64,000 bases of DNA from Bacteroidota bacterium (GTDB lineage: Bacteria > Bacteroidota > Bacteroidia > 2-12-FULL-35-15), in assembly GCA_016722565.1 (NCBI GenBank), contig JADKIU010000007.1, forward strand, positions 186,001 through 250,000. Reading direction: 5' to 3'. Below are positions 7,716-16,703 of the stretch, piece after piece. Each line of letters starts with the position of its first letter. The first letter of the stretch is position 1. A program made the translations under genes and the position numbers. Under the pieces are notes generated by a model, which did no database searches, was not told where the DNA came from, and saw only the letters and a list, made by a program, of their open reading frames with translations.

Positions 7716-9557
7716 TTAAACAAAGGATTGCATTTCGTGCAATTTGGAATAGGTGCCGTTTTTAGCCAATAATTGGGTATGTGTTCCTCGTTCGATGATA
7801 ACCCCTTTTTGCATTACAATAATTTCATCGGCATGTTGGATGGTGGATAAACGGTGTGCAATTACAACCGAAGTACGGTTTTTCATTAAATTGGACAATG
7901 CATCTTGCACCAAACGTTCACTTTCAGTATCCAAGGCGGATGTTGCCTCATCCAATATCAAAATAGGCGGATTTTTAAGCACTGCACGTGCAATACTCAT
8001 TCGTTGACGCTGTCCACCCGACATTTTACTTCCCCGATCGCCAATATTGGTTTGGTAACCTTGTGGCATTTTACTGATAAACTCATGCGCATTCGCGATT
8101 TTTGCTGCTTCAATCACTTGTGCTTCGGTAACATTCTCTATTCCAAAAGCAATGTTGTTATAAACGGTATCATTAAACAAAATCGACTCTTGCGTAACAA
8201 TCCCCATGAGGGCCCGCACATCGGCAATTTTAGCATCTTTGATGGATACTCCGTCAATTAAGATTTCCCCTTGGGTGGTATCGTAAAAGCGAGGCAACAT
8301 GTCTGCCAAAGTCGTTTTTCCGGAGCCAGATTGTCCAACCAAGGCAATCGTTTTTCCTTTTTCAATTTTCAGATTAATGTCGTTCAACACCCATCCCACT
8401 TCACCTTCACGGTAGGCAAACGAAACATTTTTGTACTCGATTTCTTTTTCGAATTTTGTAATTGGTTTTGGGGTTGGACCATCCTTAATGGTGACATCGG
8501 CATTCAACACTTTATCGATGCGTTCGGCAGAAGCCAATCCTTTTTGAACACTGGTATAGGCGGTGGTAAATGCTTTTGCAGGCGCTAACAATTGCGCAAA
8601 CAAAGCTAAATAGGTGATAAACACTTCCCCATCCATGGAATAATCACTAATCACCATTTTACCACCAACATAGAGAATAACCACCAATACCGAAACACCC
8701 ATAAATTCGCTGAGCGGAGATGCCATATCTCCTTTTCGGTACATACGAATGCTGATGTCGGTGTATTGCTGATTTTCGCTACGGAATTTTTCGCTAATGA
8801 TTTTCTCTGCATTAAATCCTTTGATGATTCTTAAGCCTCCCAATGTTTCTTCCATAATGGAAAGCAATATTCCCATTTTTGCTTTTCCTTTTGCAGAAGA
8901 ACGTCTTAAGCTTCTTCCAATCAATCCGATGGTAGCTCCGGAAACAGGCAAAAGGATAAATGCAATTAACGTGAGCATCGGATTCATGAACACCATCATG
9001 ATTAAAAAGAAAACGATGTTTAAAGGTTCACGAAAAATCATTTCGAGCGATTGCATAATGCTCCATTCAATTTCCTGAACATCCACCGTCATCCTACTCA
9101 TGATATCACCTTTGCGTTCTTCTGAATAATAGGCCAATGGAAGCTCCAATGATTTATTAAAAATTTTATTCCGCATATCTCTTACCACGCCATTTCTAAT
9201 AGGGGCAAGAAAATACATTGCCAGGTAACGGAATAGGTTTTTTAGGAAAACCATGATAACCGTAAACAAACAAATCCAAATTAAGACACTTACTTTTCCA
9301 TTGTCCACTGCACCTTTTGCCAAGGTGTGATTGAGTAGATCCAACAATCCACTGGTACTAAAGCTAAAAACAGGTTCTTTGGCTGCAATTGCCTGAAGTG
9401 CGTTCGGGTCGTTTGAAAACAGAATTTTCAAAAAGGGCAGCAACATTAAGATTGAAAAAAGAGAAAAAATAACGGAAAGTATATTAAAAACGATGTTCAG
9501 GATTGCATAGCGCCAATATCCTTTTACATAACGTAGAACACCGAAAAACTTTTTCAT
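7716..9557 (-). CDS. ABC exporter, fused permease and ATPase (MsbA/MDR type)
   Basis: 613 residues. Six membrane helices fill residues ~15-325 and an ATPase domain residues ~370-605. The ATPase shows Walker A GQSGSGKTT, the Q-loop region, signature MSGGQRQR, Walker B ILILDEATSALD and the H-loop IAHRLST. Such homodimeric half-transporters move lipids or drugs out through the inner membrane. The sequence does not tell the substrate. It is divergent from rbfA, whose promoter lies just past this start. Confidence 0.92.
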   Translation of the reverse strand: MKKFFGVLRYVKGYWRYAILNIVFNILSVIFSLFSILMLLPFLKILFSNDPNALQAIAAKEPVFSFSTSGLLDLLNHTLAKGAVDNGKVSVLIWICLFTVIMVFLKNLFRYLAMYFLAPIRNGVVRDMRNKIFNKSLELPLAYYSEERKGDIMSRMTVDVQEIEWSIMQSLEMIFREPLNIVFFLIMMVFMNPMLTLIAFILLPVSGATIGLIGRSLRRSSAKGKAKMGILLSIMEETLGGLRIIKGFNAEKIISEKFRSENQQYTDISIRMYRKGDMASPLSEFMGVSVLVVILYVGGKMVISDYSMDGEVFITYLALFAQLLAPAKAFTTAYTSVQKGLASAERIDKVLNADVTIKDGPTPKPITKFEKEIEYKNVSFAYREGEVGWVLNDINLKIEKGKTIALVGQSGSGKTTLADMLPRFYDTTQGEILIDGVSIKDAKIADVRALMGIVTQESILFNDTVYNNIAFGIENVTEAQVIEAAKIANAHEFISKMPQGYQTNIGDRGSKMSGGQRQRMSIARAVLKNPPILILDEATSALDTESERLVQDALSNLMKNRTSVVIAHRLSTIQHADEIIVMQKGVIIERGTHTQLLAKNGTYSKLHEMQSFV

Positions 9558-9582
9558 TCGGCAAATATAGCGTTTGTAGCCT

Positions 9583-9590
9583 TAATTTTG
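9583..9590 (+). promoter_or_regulatory. Bacteroidota-type -7 promoter element for rbfA
   Basis: TAATTTTG fits TAnnTTTG, 29 bases before the chosen rbfA start. It also argues against a start upstream at 9503, which would lie inside the divergent ABC gene. Confidence 0.5.
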
Positions 9591-9619
9591 CTAATTTTAC
9601 GCTCATAATAATCGTTAAA

Positions 9620-9958
9620 ATGGATTCAACACGTCAGTTAAAAGTATCACGCTTAATTCAAAAGGAATTGGGAGAAATCTTTCAAAGAGAAACCCGTTTG
9701 CTTTTTGGAAATGCGCTTATTACCGTAACGCAGGTGCGTGTGAGTCCAGACTTAGGCATCGCCAAAGTGTATGTGAGTTTATTTAATGTTCCTGATAACA
9801 AAGCATTGCTAAAATTAATCCAGGAGAACACCAAGGAAATACGCATGAAACTTTCGGAGCGTATTAAAAAACAAGTACGCATCATTCCAAATTTGGTTTT
9901 CTTTCATGACGATTCATTGGATTATGCGATGCGGATTGATGAGTTATTAAAAAAGTAA
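9620..9958 (+). CDS. rbfA: Ribosome-binding factor A
   Basis: A 112-residue protein that helps mature the 30S subunit and 16S rRNA 5' end in the cytosol. It is a single KH-like domain: RQLKVSRLIQKELGEIF, VTQVRVSPDLGIAKVYVS and a C-terminal RIPNL-like IIPNLVFFHDDSLDYAMRIDELL. The ATG at 9620 is chosen because family members begin MDSTRQ-like. The longer frame would overlap the divergent ABC transporter. The lipoprotein-export-type permease follows 89 bases downstream, a frequent Bacteroidota pairing. Confidence 0.95.
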   Translation: MDSTRQLKVSRLIQKELGEIFQRETRLLFGNALITVTQVRVSPDLGIAKVYVSLFNVPDNKALLKLIQENTKEIRMKLSERIKKQVRIIPNLVFFHDDSLDYAMRIDELLKK

Positions 9959-10047
9959 ATAAGTTAATTGTGGAAAATAAGTAATTTAGGTTTGTTTACA
10001 ATTTTACTTGATTACCCTATTTAACCCAATTAACCTAATCAACTGAT

Positions 10048-11250
10048 TTGAATCTACCCTTCTTCATAGCAAAACGGTATCTGATTTCTAAGAAGTCGCA
10101 CAATGCCATCAATATCATTTCAGGCATTTCGGTTTTGGGCATTTGTATTGGCACCATGGCATTGGTCATAGTATTGTCAACTTTCAATGGTTTATCGGGC
10201 TTGGTTCAATCGCTTTATAATTCTTTTGATGCTGATTTGGAAATTACAGCCAAACAAGGAAAAACATTTGACCCAAACACCACCGCATTTCAATCCCTTT
10301 TAAAATCTGAGAACGTAGCACATTATACGGAAGTAATGGAAGGCAACGCATTATTAAAGTATGACGATAAACAATGCATTGCAACTGTAAAAGGTGTAAG
10401 TGCCGAATTCCAAAAAATGAGTCGCTTTGACACCCTTGTTCGTGAAGGCGATTTTAATATCAGCAAAAGTAACATTGTGATTGGGAAAGGAATTAGCTAT
10501 AAACTGCAAACACGAACCAATGATTTTGCTTCACTAATTTCCATTTATGCACCCAAGCGCGGCAAAATAAGTTCCATGAATCCCGAAGACGGCATCAACG
10601 AACTAAAAGCTTATCCTGCTGGAGTATTTACCATCAGCGATGAACTGGATGATTACATCATTATGGACATTGCGAATGCAAGAGCATTGTTGGATTATAC
10701 CACCGAAGTAACCGCCATTGAATTGGGAATGAAAAAAGGAATAGACATTGAAAAATTCAGAACTGAAGTTACAAGTATTGTTGGTGACGGATTTGAAATT
10801 AAAACCAGAGAACAACAAAATGCATTGTTTTATAAAACGATGCAATCGGAAAAAGTATGGACCTTCATCATTTTACTTTTTATTTTAATCATTGCCACAT
10901 TTAATGTGATTGGCTCCTTAACGATGTTGATTATTGAAAAGAAAAAAGACATTACCATTTTGAGTAATATGGGAGCCGACATACAACTCATTCGTAAAAT
11001 ATTTTTGGTTGAAGGAATCTTAATTACATGTATTGGGGCATTCCTCGGTTTGTTTTTCGGCATACTCATTTGCTGGATACAAACAGAGTACAGTGTCATT
11101 TCGATGTCCGATAATTTAGTAGCAAATGCCTATCCGGTAACGGTAAAAACACTTGATATCCTTACCATATTGGGAGCAGTACTCGCGATTGGATTTATTG
11201 CAGCTTGGTATCCGGTGCGTGTGTTTACTAAAAAACATTTTGCATTATAA
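10048..11250 (+). CDS. FtsX-like ABC permease (LolC/LolE type)
   Basis: A 400-residue inner membrane protein. TM1 is at ~20-45, a periplasmic domain at ~50-265 and three further helices at ~270-395, the MacB/FtsX permease topology. The start is a TTG, because the family opening MNLPFFIAKRYL begins exactly there and the preceding codons are non-coding. LolC/E partners extract lipoproteins for transport to the outer membrane. No ATPase is adjacent, so the partner is encoded elsewhere. Confidence 0.85.
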   Translation: MNLPFFIAKRYLISKKSHNAINIISGISVLGICIGTMALVIVLSTFNGLSGLVQSLYNSFDADLEITAKQGKTFDPNTTAFQSLLKSENVAHYTEVMEGNALLKYDDKQCIATVKGVSAEFQKMSRFDTLVREGDFNISKSNIVIGKGISYKLQTRTNDFASLISIYAPKRGKISSMNPEDGINELKAYPAGVFTISDELDDYIIMDIANARALLDYTTEVTAIELGMKKGIDIEKFRTEVTSIVGDGFEIKTREQQNALFYKTMQSEKVWTFIILLFILIIATFNVIGSLTMLIIEKKKDITILSNMGADIQLIRKIFLVEGILITCIGAFLGLFFGILICWIQTEYSVISMSDNLVANAYPVTVKTLDILTILGAVLAIGFIAAWYPVRVFTKKHFAL

Positions 11251-11263
11251 TACAGGTTCGACA

Positions 11264-11938
11264 ATGGTGCATTTTTCAAAACATCTAATTTGTGTTTTTT
11301 TCATTTTCGCACTATTAACATCAGCTTGCCATAACAACGATAATCTGCCACAAGGAAATTCTTCTTTTAATTTTCCAATTGGTCTCGATAACAAAATTAA
11401 AGTTGCCATCCTTCCATTTTCAGGAGTTGATCCTACTTATTCAAAATTATTAAAATCGGAAATTGAATTATTCTATTCTTGTGAAGTAACTGTGCTCAAA
11501 GAACATACTCTTCCAGCCTTTGCCTTTTATCAGCCTCGTAATAGATATAAAGCGGATAGCTTATTAAAATATTTAAAGCTAAGTCTACCAAAAGATTATA
11601 ACTTAATAATTGGAATTACAGGAACTGATATTTCCACAAAAGATGACATTCATGAAGACTGGGGTGTATTTGGCTTAGGTTTTATGGGTGGTCCCAGCTG
11701 TATTATTTCTGATTTTAGATTAAAAAAATCTGCCATTGACAAAAAACATTTACAGCAACGAATAATAAAAGTTGCACTCCATGAATTAGGCCACACATTA
11801 GGTTTGCCGCATTGCACTTCCAGCAATAAATGTTTAATGAAAGATGCAAATGGAACAATTAAAAGTGTAGATGAGGAAGAAAAACAACTCTGTGAAAGTT
11901 GTAAAATAAAATTAGCGTCCTTCCGAACGATTAAGTAA
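11264..11938 (+). CDS. Archaemetzincin-like zinc protease, predicted lipoprotein
   Basis: A 224-residue protein. The archaemetzincin signature is at residues ~165-215: HELGHTLGLPHC (zinc ligands and glutamate base), then KCLM, then CESC, which in this family hold a second structural zinc. The N-terminus (residues 1-22) is a lipoprotein signal ending in lipobox LTSAC, so the enzyme would sit in the periplasm or outer membrane. The ATG at 11264 is chosen because the signal peptide starts there and earlier codons overlap the permease. It converges on and overlaps the HPP gene by 27 bases. Confidence 0.85.
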   Translation: MVHFSKHLICVFFIFALLTSACHNNDNLPQGNSSFNFPIGLDNKIKVAILPFSGVDPTYSKLLKSEIELFYSCEVTVLKEHTLPAFAFYQPRNRYKADSLLKYLKLSLPKDYNLIIGITGTDISTKDDIHEDWGVFGLGFMGGPSCIISDFRLKKSAIDKKHLQQRIIKVALHELGHTLGLPHCTSSNKCLMKDANGTIKSVDEEEKQLCESCKIKLASFRTIK

Positions 11939-12508
11939 TTTTTGCAACAACTTACTCTTTGGTTTTTTATACGGATAGAAACGATTCTTCGGAATATTAT
12001 TAAAAATCAAAGCAACAATTAAGAGTATCACCACACCAACCAATACCGGTGATAGTACATACAGAAATCCCAGTGCTTGAATTTTTTCAGAACCAATGTT
12101 GGCAATCAACGCTGTAGCGCCTCCTGGAGGATGAAGCGTTTTGGTAATTTGCATCATGACAATCGATAAGGAAACGGCTAAAGCGGACGACAACCAAATT
12201 TCTCCGGGAATTAATTTATGAATAGCCACTCCAATAATTGCACTGATTAAATGTCCGCCAACCAAATTACGAGGCTGTGCCAAAGGGCTGTTGGTAGCGC
12301 CATAAATTAACACCGCAGTCGCACCGAACGAACCGATTAAAAATAAATTATCATTTAAAGTAAAATAGCGGGAGTTGATAAATCCGATGAGTCCGATGCC
12401 TACAAACGCTCCAAGAAAAGTCCAAAGAATATCTGCTTTATCAACAATTGTTTCGCGGTAAACAACATAACGGGCAATGCGAAAATTTCGCTTGAGTTTA
12501 TCCTTCAT
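11912..12508 (-). CDS. HPP family membrane protein (chromosomal copy)
   Basis: 198 residues with four to five membrane helices and the diagnostic TLHPPGGATAL motif near residue 127. HPP proteins of cyanobacteria and chloroplasts have been linked to nitrite transport. Here the substrate is inferred only from that. A close paralogue (about three quarters identical by eye) lies in the integrated element at 27245-27838. It is five bases downstream of dusB on the same strand, so it is probably co-transcribed, and its 3' end overlaps the convergent protease gene. Confidence 0.85.
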   Translation of the reverse strand: MKDKLKRNFRIARYVVYRETIVDKADILWTFLGAFVGIGLIGFINSRYFTLNDNLFLIGSFGATAVLIYGATNSPLAQPRNLVGGHLISAIIGVAIHKLIPGEIWLSSALAVSLSIVMMQITKTLHPPGGATALIANIGSEKIQALGFLYVLSPVLVGVVILLIVALIFNNIPKNRFYPYKKPKSKLLQKLLNRSEGR

Positions 12509-12513
12509 GGCAG

Positions 12514-13506
12514 TTATGCGACTTCCAATGCACCGTATTGTTTTTCAACTTTATCCAACAGCATAATAATTTCTTCGTAGGAATAAGTCGTCACCAATTT
12601 TAAACGAAATTCTTTAAAATTCGGCAAGCCTTTAAAATAGTTGGTATAATGTCTGCGCATTTCAACAATACCTGCATGGTTGCTTTTCCAACGCATCGAG
12701 AAATCGAGGTGTTCTTTACATACACGTACTCTATCCGAAATGGTTGGTGGTGCTAAATGTTCTCCGGTATTAAAATAATGTTTGATCTCATTAAATATCC
12801 ATGGATACCCAATGCTTGCTCTTCCAATCATAATTCCATCTACACCATATCGATCACGCATTAGTTTTGCTTTTTCGGGAGAATCCACATCGCCATTTCC
12901 GAAGATAGGAATTTTGATGCGGGAGTTATTTTTGATATCACCAATCAAACTCCAATCGGCTTCGCCTTTATATAATTGAGCACGGGTTCGACCATGAATG
13001 GTTAAAGCAGATATTCCAATATCTTGTAAACGTTCTGCCACTTCCACTACATTTTTTGTATTGTCGTCCCAACCCAATCGTGTTTTTACGGTCACCGGGC
13101 GGGTTGCAATTTTCACAATGGCAGAAGTCATTTCCACCATTTTGGGAATATCTTGTAAGAGTGCTGCACCGGCACCGCGACAAGCAACTTGTCGGACTGG
13201 GCAACCATAATTGATATCAATCAAATCCGGTTTTGCATTGTCGGCAATCATGCCGGCTTCACGCATGGAATCAATATCAGAACCAAAAAGTTGAATCCCA
13301 ATGGGGCGTTCGTACTCAAAAATATCCAGTTTTTGCACACTTTTAGCAGCATCACGGATAAGTCCTTCGGAAGAAATGAATTCTGTATACATTAAATCCG
13401 CACCATTTTTTTTACAAACGGCACGAAAAGGCGGATCACTCACATCCTCCATCGGAGCAAGTAATAAAGGGAATTCGCCTAATTCTATGTTACCTATTTT
13501 AGTCAA
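12514..13506 (-). CDS. dusB: tRNA-dihydrouridine synthase
   Basis: A 330-residue FMN enzyme that reduces uridines in tRNA D-loops. TIM-barrel motifs are visible: APMEDVSDPPFRAVC at the N-terminus, the catalytic cysteine in INYGCPVRQV near residue 100, TIHGRTRAQLYKGEADW near 175, GNGDV near 205 and IGRASIGYPWIF near 230. This fits the DusB branch, the common Bacteroidota form. The HPP gene follows on the same strand. Confidence 0.93.
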   Translation of the reverse strand: MTKIGNIELGEFPLLLAPMEDVSDPPFRAVCKKNGADLMYTEFISSEGLIRDAAKSVQKLDIFEYERPIGIQLFGSDIDSMREAGMIADNAKPDLIDINYGCPVRQVACRGAGAALLQDIPKMVEMTSAIVKIATRPVTVKTRLGWDDNTKNVVEVAERLQDIGISALTIHGRTRAQLYKGEADWSLIGDIKNNSRIKIPIFGNGDVDSPEKAKLMRDRYGVDGIMIGRASIGYPWIFNEIKHYFNTGEHLAPPTISDRVRVCKEHLDFSMRWKSNHAGIVEMRRHYTNYFKGLPNFKEFRLKLVTTYSYEEIIMLLDKVEKQYGALEVA

Positions 13507-13622
13507 TCGTTATGAGTTAAATGAAAATGGTTAATTGTTTTTTGGTGAAACCTAAATTACTTAATGTACCTAATTAACTATTTTACTAATTTAGCCCAAA
13601 GTTACCAAAAATAAGCCTATCA

Positions 13623-14513
13623 ATGCAAAACATCGAGCAAGAACGCCATTCTTGGATTAAATTATCTGTCATTTTTGCCTGGTTATTTTTATATGGAGCC
13701 GGAACCGTTATTGGAAGTGGTGCTGAAACAGCGCTCAACCTAGATAACCCGCAAACAGTTTTATTGCTCTATTTCGGACAACTCATCGGAGTAATCGGAT
13801 TATTTATTGTGCCATCGTTATTATTTGCCGGTTTCTGGACCAAACAAAAAATCGGTTATTTGGGTGTAACTACCAAAGCGTCTTTTCTCACATTAATACT
13901 TGGAAGTATTGGAATTTTATTTGCACTTCCAACCATCAATTGGATTGCTCAAATGAATGAACAGATGCATTTGCCGGATGCATTGCACGGGGTGGAAGAA
14001 TGGATGAGAACCAGTGAAGCGAAAGCGATGGAAATGACGGAATTATTTACAAAAGGAAGTTCCGTTGGCGGATTGATTTTGAATTTATTTATTGTAGCCT
14101 TTATGGCGGCCATCAGTGAAGAGCTTTTTTTTAGAGGCATGATTCAAAAGGTTTTGATAGAATGTTTTAAAAATAAACACATCGCTATTTGGACCGGAGC
14201 AATACTATTCAGTGCATTTCACATGCAATTTTTTGGCTTTTTTCCACGAATGTTGATGGGTGCTTATTTAGGATATTTGTTCTTGTGGACGGGTTCGTTA
14301 TGGCCGGGTATCTTAGCCCATTTCGTCAACAACGGAATGGCAGTTTTTTTAATCTGGCTCTCGAACAGGGGCGTTATTTCAGCAGATGTAGATAAAATCG
14401 GGACATTCGAGAATGAACTTATGTATGTGATTACAAGTGCGATTCTGGTGACTTTCAGCATGATTTTGGTTTATCGTATGGAGAAGAAACGAAAAAATAG
14501 CCTGACAAGCTAA
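13623..14513 (+). CDS. CPBP family intramembrane glutamic endopeptidase
   Basis: A 296-residue membrane protein with about seven or eight helices. The CPBP (CAAX protease/Abi) motifs are EELFFRGMIQ near residue 164, FSAFHMQFFGFFPR near 200 and a second histidine in ILAHFVNN near 238. They form the glutamate/histidine active site inside the membrane. The last 135 bases are covered antisense by the run-through tail of the serine recombinase. The physiological substrate is unknown. Confidence 0.9.
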   Translation: MQNIEQERHSWIKLSVIFAWLFLYGAGTVIGSGAETALNLDNPQTVLLLYFGQLIGVIGLFIVPSLLFAGFWTKQKIGYLGVTTKASFLTLILGSIGILFALPTINWIAQMNEQMHLPDALHGVEEWMRTSEAKAMEMTELFTKGSSVGGLILNLFIVAFMAAISEELFFRGMIQKVLIECFKNKHIAIWTGAILFSAFHMQFFGFFPRMLMGAYLGYLFLWTGSLWPGILAHFVNNGMAVFLIWLSNRGVISADVDKIGTFENELMYVITSAILVTFSMILVYRMEKKRKNSLTS

Positions 14514-16205
14514 AAACTTTATTACATTTGCAACCCGATTCCGGAGAGGTGTCTGAGTGGCCGAAAGAGCAAGCCTGGAAAGTTTGTATACTCGCAAGGG
14601 TATCGTGGGTTCGAATCCCACCTTCTCCGCTGAAAGGGACTTAGGCTCAAAAAGAGAACTAAGTCCCTTTTTTATTAAAGCCAAATCGCCCGTGTGTCGG
14701 GCGATTTGTGCAATTATAAAATTAATTTCAGCGGTTCGAAATGCCCCATTTTTCTTGTCATATACCAAACCGGACGGAAATATTAAATTTTGCAATCCTT
14801 CTTTTAGTGCTATACCGCCATCTTGCCAAATTTGGCGCAGGTTTTGGCAAATAAATACAGCTTCATTTATCATTTCTTTTAGGTTCGAAATGGAAATACC
14901 ACAAGTTGCCATTTCCTTTCGAATATTATCAAATTCCTTAGTGTATTTTACTCTAAAACGTTCGTAGGTTTCCTTGGGCATCTCCTCTTTTATGAAGTGC
15001 TTCTCCTCAAGCGTTTCAATATCCTTGGTTAGTTCGATAATTCTCGCCTTAAGGATCGCTTCCTTTTCAACGGAGTCCTTATTCAGTTCATGGTAGGTGC
15101 TTTCCAATTCGATTTTTATAGCTTCTGTCAATTCAGGTTTTACTTCGTATTTCTCAAGTTCCTCTGAAAACAAACGGTGCATTTCTTTTGCGCTTTTATT
15201 GCACTTGCAACCGTTTGTTCTGCATTTGTAATAGTACAAGTTCTTCTTCTTTACAATGTATCCTGTAAAGGGCTGATTACAATCCGAGCATTTAATGAAA
15301 ACCTTCAGCGGAATATTTACATCTTCTGCTTTATGCGGTACTCCGAATTTAGTTGAAGATGAAATTACCTCATTCACTTTCATAAAGGTTTCTTTTGTAA
15401 TCATTTTTTCATGTACTCCTTCAACTACTTTTCCATTCAACATTCCGTGCGAAACTAATCCGCAATAAAATGGATTCATAAAAATTTTATGCAATTGTTG
15501 TTTGTACATTTTTACTCCGATAGACTGAAGCTTCAAAATAATTTCTTCATTCTTCATGCCCATGAGTTTCCATTCCCACGTTTTTTTAATTTTCTTTCCT
15601 TCTGCGTTCACAACAATTTTACGTTCACCACTTGTTCTTACAATATCATAACCCTGCGGTGGTTTCACAACCCAAATTCCCTTTTCAAACTTTGCTTTCA
15701 TTCCAGCCATTGCCACTTGCTTTCGTTGTTCGTTATCCCACCGCCCGAATAACAATTGCATATCATGAAATAAAACTCCATTTGGATTGGAGGTATCAAT
15801 TGGTTCTGTTACTGCCTTAATATGAACTCCATGTTTTTCTCTTAGTTCATCTGCAATGGAAATAGCTTTGCCTCCTGTTCTACTAAAGCGAGTCATTTTG
15901 TAAACCAAAATGGTGCTTATTTTTCCTTTGCTTGTATTCAAAAAACTCAGCATTCGCTGAAACTCTTTCCTAGCATCGGTTTTAGCACTTTCATAAGTAT
16001 CCCCAAACGCTGAAACAATTGTGAGATTATTTCTCTTAGCATATTCCTCAATCGATTTGCGTTGAGTCTCCAACGACTCGTTTTTATCGAACTGACCTTT
16101 GCCAGAAACCCTTGTGTACATTACTGCTAAATTGGATGTCGACTGTTTTACTTCCTTTTTACCAAAGCGTCCAAACCGACTTGCGATTATTTGTTCTTCT
16201 GTCAT
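14379..16205 (-). CDS. Large serine recombinase/integrase with swapped C-terminal tail
   Basis: 608 residues as integrated. The resolvase domain starts at ~25 with the nucleophile Ser34 in YTRVSGKGQ. A recombinase domain follows at ~190-300. A zinc ribbon (KCSDCNQPF, then YYKCRTNGCKC) lies at ~305-345, then a long coiled coil at ~370-450. The start at 16205 is chosen over 16274 because of an AAAGGAGG ribosome site just upstream. Up to Ala526 it is element sequence. The last 82 residues translate tRNA-Ser and CPBP antisense and are host-derived. The native tail appears to be the orphan frame at 45958-46098, giving 571 residues in the excised circle. Confidence 0.9.
   Translation of the reverse strand: MTEEQIIASRFGRFGKKEVKQSTSNLAVMYTRVSGKGQFDKNESLETQRKSIEEYAKRNNLTIVSAFGDTYESAKTDARKEFQRMLSFLNTSKGKISTILVYKMTRFSRTGGKAISIADELREKHGVHIKAVTEPIDTSNPNGVLFHDMQLLFGRWDNEQRKQVAMAGMKAKFEKGIWVVKPPQGYDIVRTSGERKIVVNAEGKKIKKTWEWKLMGMKNEEIILKLQSIGVKMYKQQLHKIFMNPFYCGLVSHGMLNGKVVEGVHEKMITKETFMKVNEVISSSTKFGVPHKAEDVNIPLKVFIKCSDCNQPFTGYIVKKKNLYYYKCRTNGCKCNKSAKEMHRLFSEELEKYEVKPELTEAIKIELESTYHELNKDSVEKEAILKARIIELTKDIETLEEKHFIKEEMPKETYERFRVKYTKEFDNIRKEMATCGISISNLKEMINEAVFICQNLRQIWQDGGIALKEGLQNLIFPSGLVYDKKNGAFRTAEINFIIAQIARHTGDLALIKKGLSSLFEPKSLSAEKVGFEPTIPLRVYKLSRLALSATQTPLRNRVANVIKFLACQAIFSFLLHTINQNHAESHQNRTCNHIHKFILECPDFIYIC
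14522..14529 (+). promoter_or_regulatory. Bacteroidota-type -7 promoter element for tRNA-Ser
   Basis: TACATTTG fits TAnnTTTG and sits 13 bases before the mature tRNA 5' end, just after the CPBP stop codon. Confidence 0.5.
14543..14629 (+). tRNA. tRNA-Ser (anticodon GGA)
   Basis: 87 nt. The acceptor GGAGAGG pairs with CTTCTCC (one G-U), followed by discriminator G, typical of serine tRNAs. The anticodon loop CTGGAAA reads GGA at 14577-14579. A long variable arm (TACTCGCAAGGGTA) and the T arm GTGGG-TTCGAAT-CCCAC are present. CCA is not encoded. The last bases of the gene (CCG plus the next C) form the inferred crossover site of the integrated element, which leaves the tRNA intact. Confidence 0.96.
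14627..14630. other. Inferred attL crossover core (CCGC)
   Basis: CCGC spans the last three tRNA bases and one more. The same four bases occur at 46095-46098. On the minus strand the GCG is an Ala codon (residue 526) in the recombinase frame. At the right end the GCG is likewise in phase with the orphan tail. The identity is short, as expected for serine recombinases, so support comes from frame, orientation and restoration of the terminator. Confidence 0.65.
14633..14673 (+). terminator. Element-derived terminator downstream of tRNA-Ser
   Basis: AAAGGGACTTAG / CTAAGTCCCTTT forms a 12-bp stem with a 14-base loop and then TTTTTT. It lies within the antisense recombinase coding region and now stands where the tRNA's own terminator would be. 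A second perfect 10-bp hairpin (AAATCGCCCG / CGGGCGATTT) follows at 14683-14707 without a T run. Confidence 0.7.
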
Positions 16206-16210
16206 TTTTG

Positions 16211-16218
16211 CCTCCTTT
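16211..16218 (-). promoter_or_regulatory. Strong Shine-Dalgarno of the serine recombinase
   Basis: AAAGGAGG on the minus strand lies six bases before the ATG at 16205. Such a strong site is uncommon in this window, where most genes lack one. It decides the start. Confidence 0.7.
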
Positions 16219-16236
16219 CTTTTATTATTAATCTTC

Positions 16237-16488
16237 TTATGCTTGTTTTCTGTACTCAATTTCCGAAACATCATTTTCAGTATTCAGCAAAATTATTTTT
16301 GCTTCACTTGAATCATCGATCTCGTTTTTCTTTTTTAGTTTTGAAAGATGTTCGCATAAAAGAACAGCCAGTTTTTTGATTGATAATACAATCTTGTTTG
16401 CTTGTTCATCGCTTACACTTTCATAACCTTTTATCATTCTTAGTTTTTCAACCGTTAATCCTTTATTATTTTCGCTCTCACTTTTCAT
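16237..16488 (-). CDS. Small hypothetical protein of the recombinase module
   Basis: 83 residues, charged and probably helical (KLAVLLCEHLSKLKKKNEIDD), without signal or membrane segment. It ends 31 bases before the recombinase start on the same strand, so the two are likely co-transcribed. That position would suit a directionality factor or regulator, but no domain is recognised and this is only a guess from position. Confidence 0.55.
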   Translation of the reverse strand: MKSESENNKGLTVEKLRMIKGYESVSDEQANKIVLSIKKLAVLLCEHLSKLKKKNEIDDSSEAKIILLNTENDVSEIEYRKQA

Positions 16489-16703
16489 TTCTCTTTTTGA
16501 CTTCCGTTCAACACTCCTTTTTCTTCATTATTGTATTGATATTCAATATTATAGCTAATTTACGTACATCTTTTGGAATAAAGAAATACCCCAAAATCGC
16601 CCTAAGTTTGCCTAATTTTCAGGTTGATTTTATAGCTTTCTTCTGTACAGTTTATTATCCCAAAATTTGGCAAGGTGATCTTATTTTTATTTTCTGTTTC
16701 ATA

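Noticed and set aside
12782..13534. Several plus-strand frames opposite dusB
   Set aside because: They are antisense shadows of dusB, which has complete family motifs.
14379..14626. Treating the last 82 residues of the recombinase frame as a real domain
   Set aside because: They translate tRNA-Ser and CPBP antisense sequence (the familiar GFEPT-type false peptide), so they are an integration by-product rather than an evolved domain.
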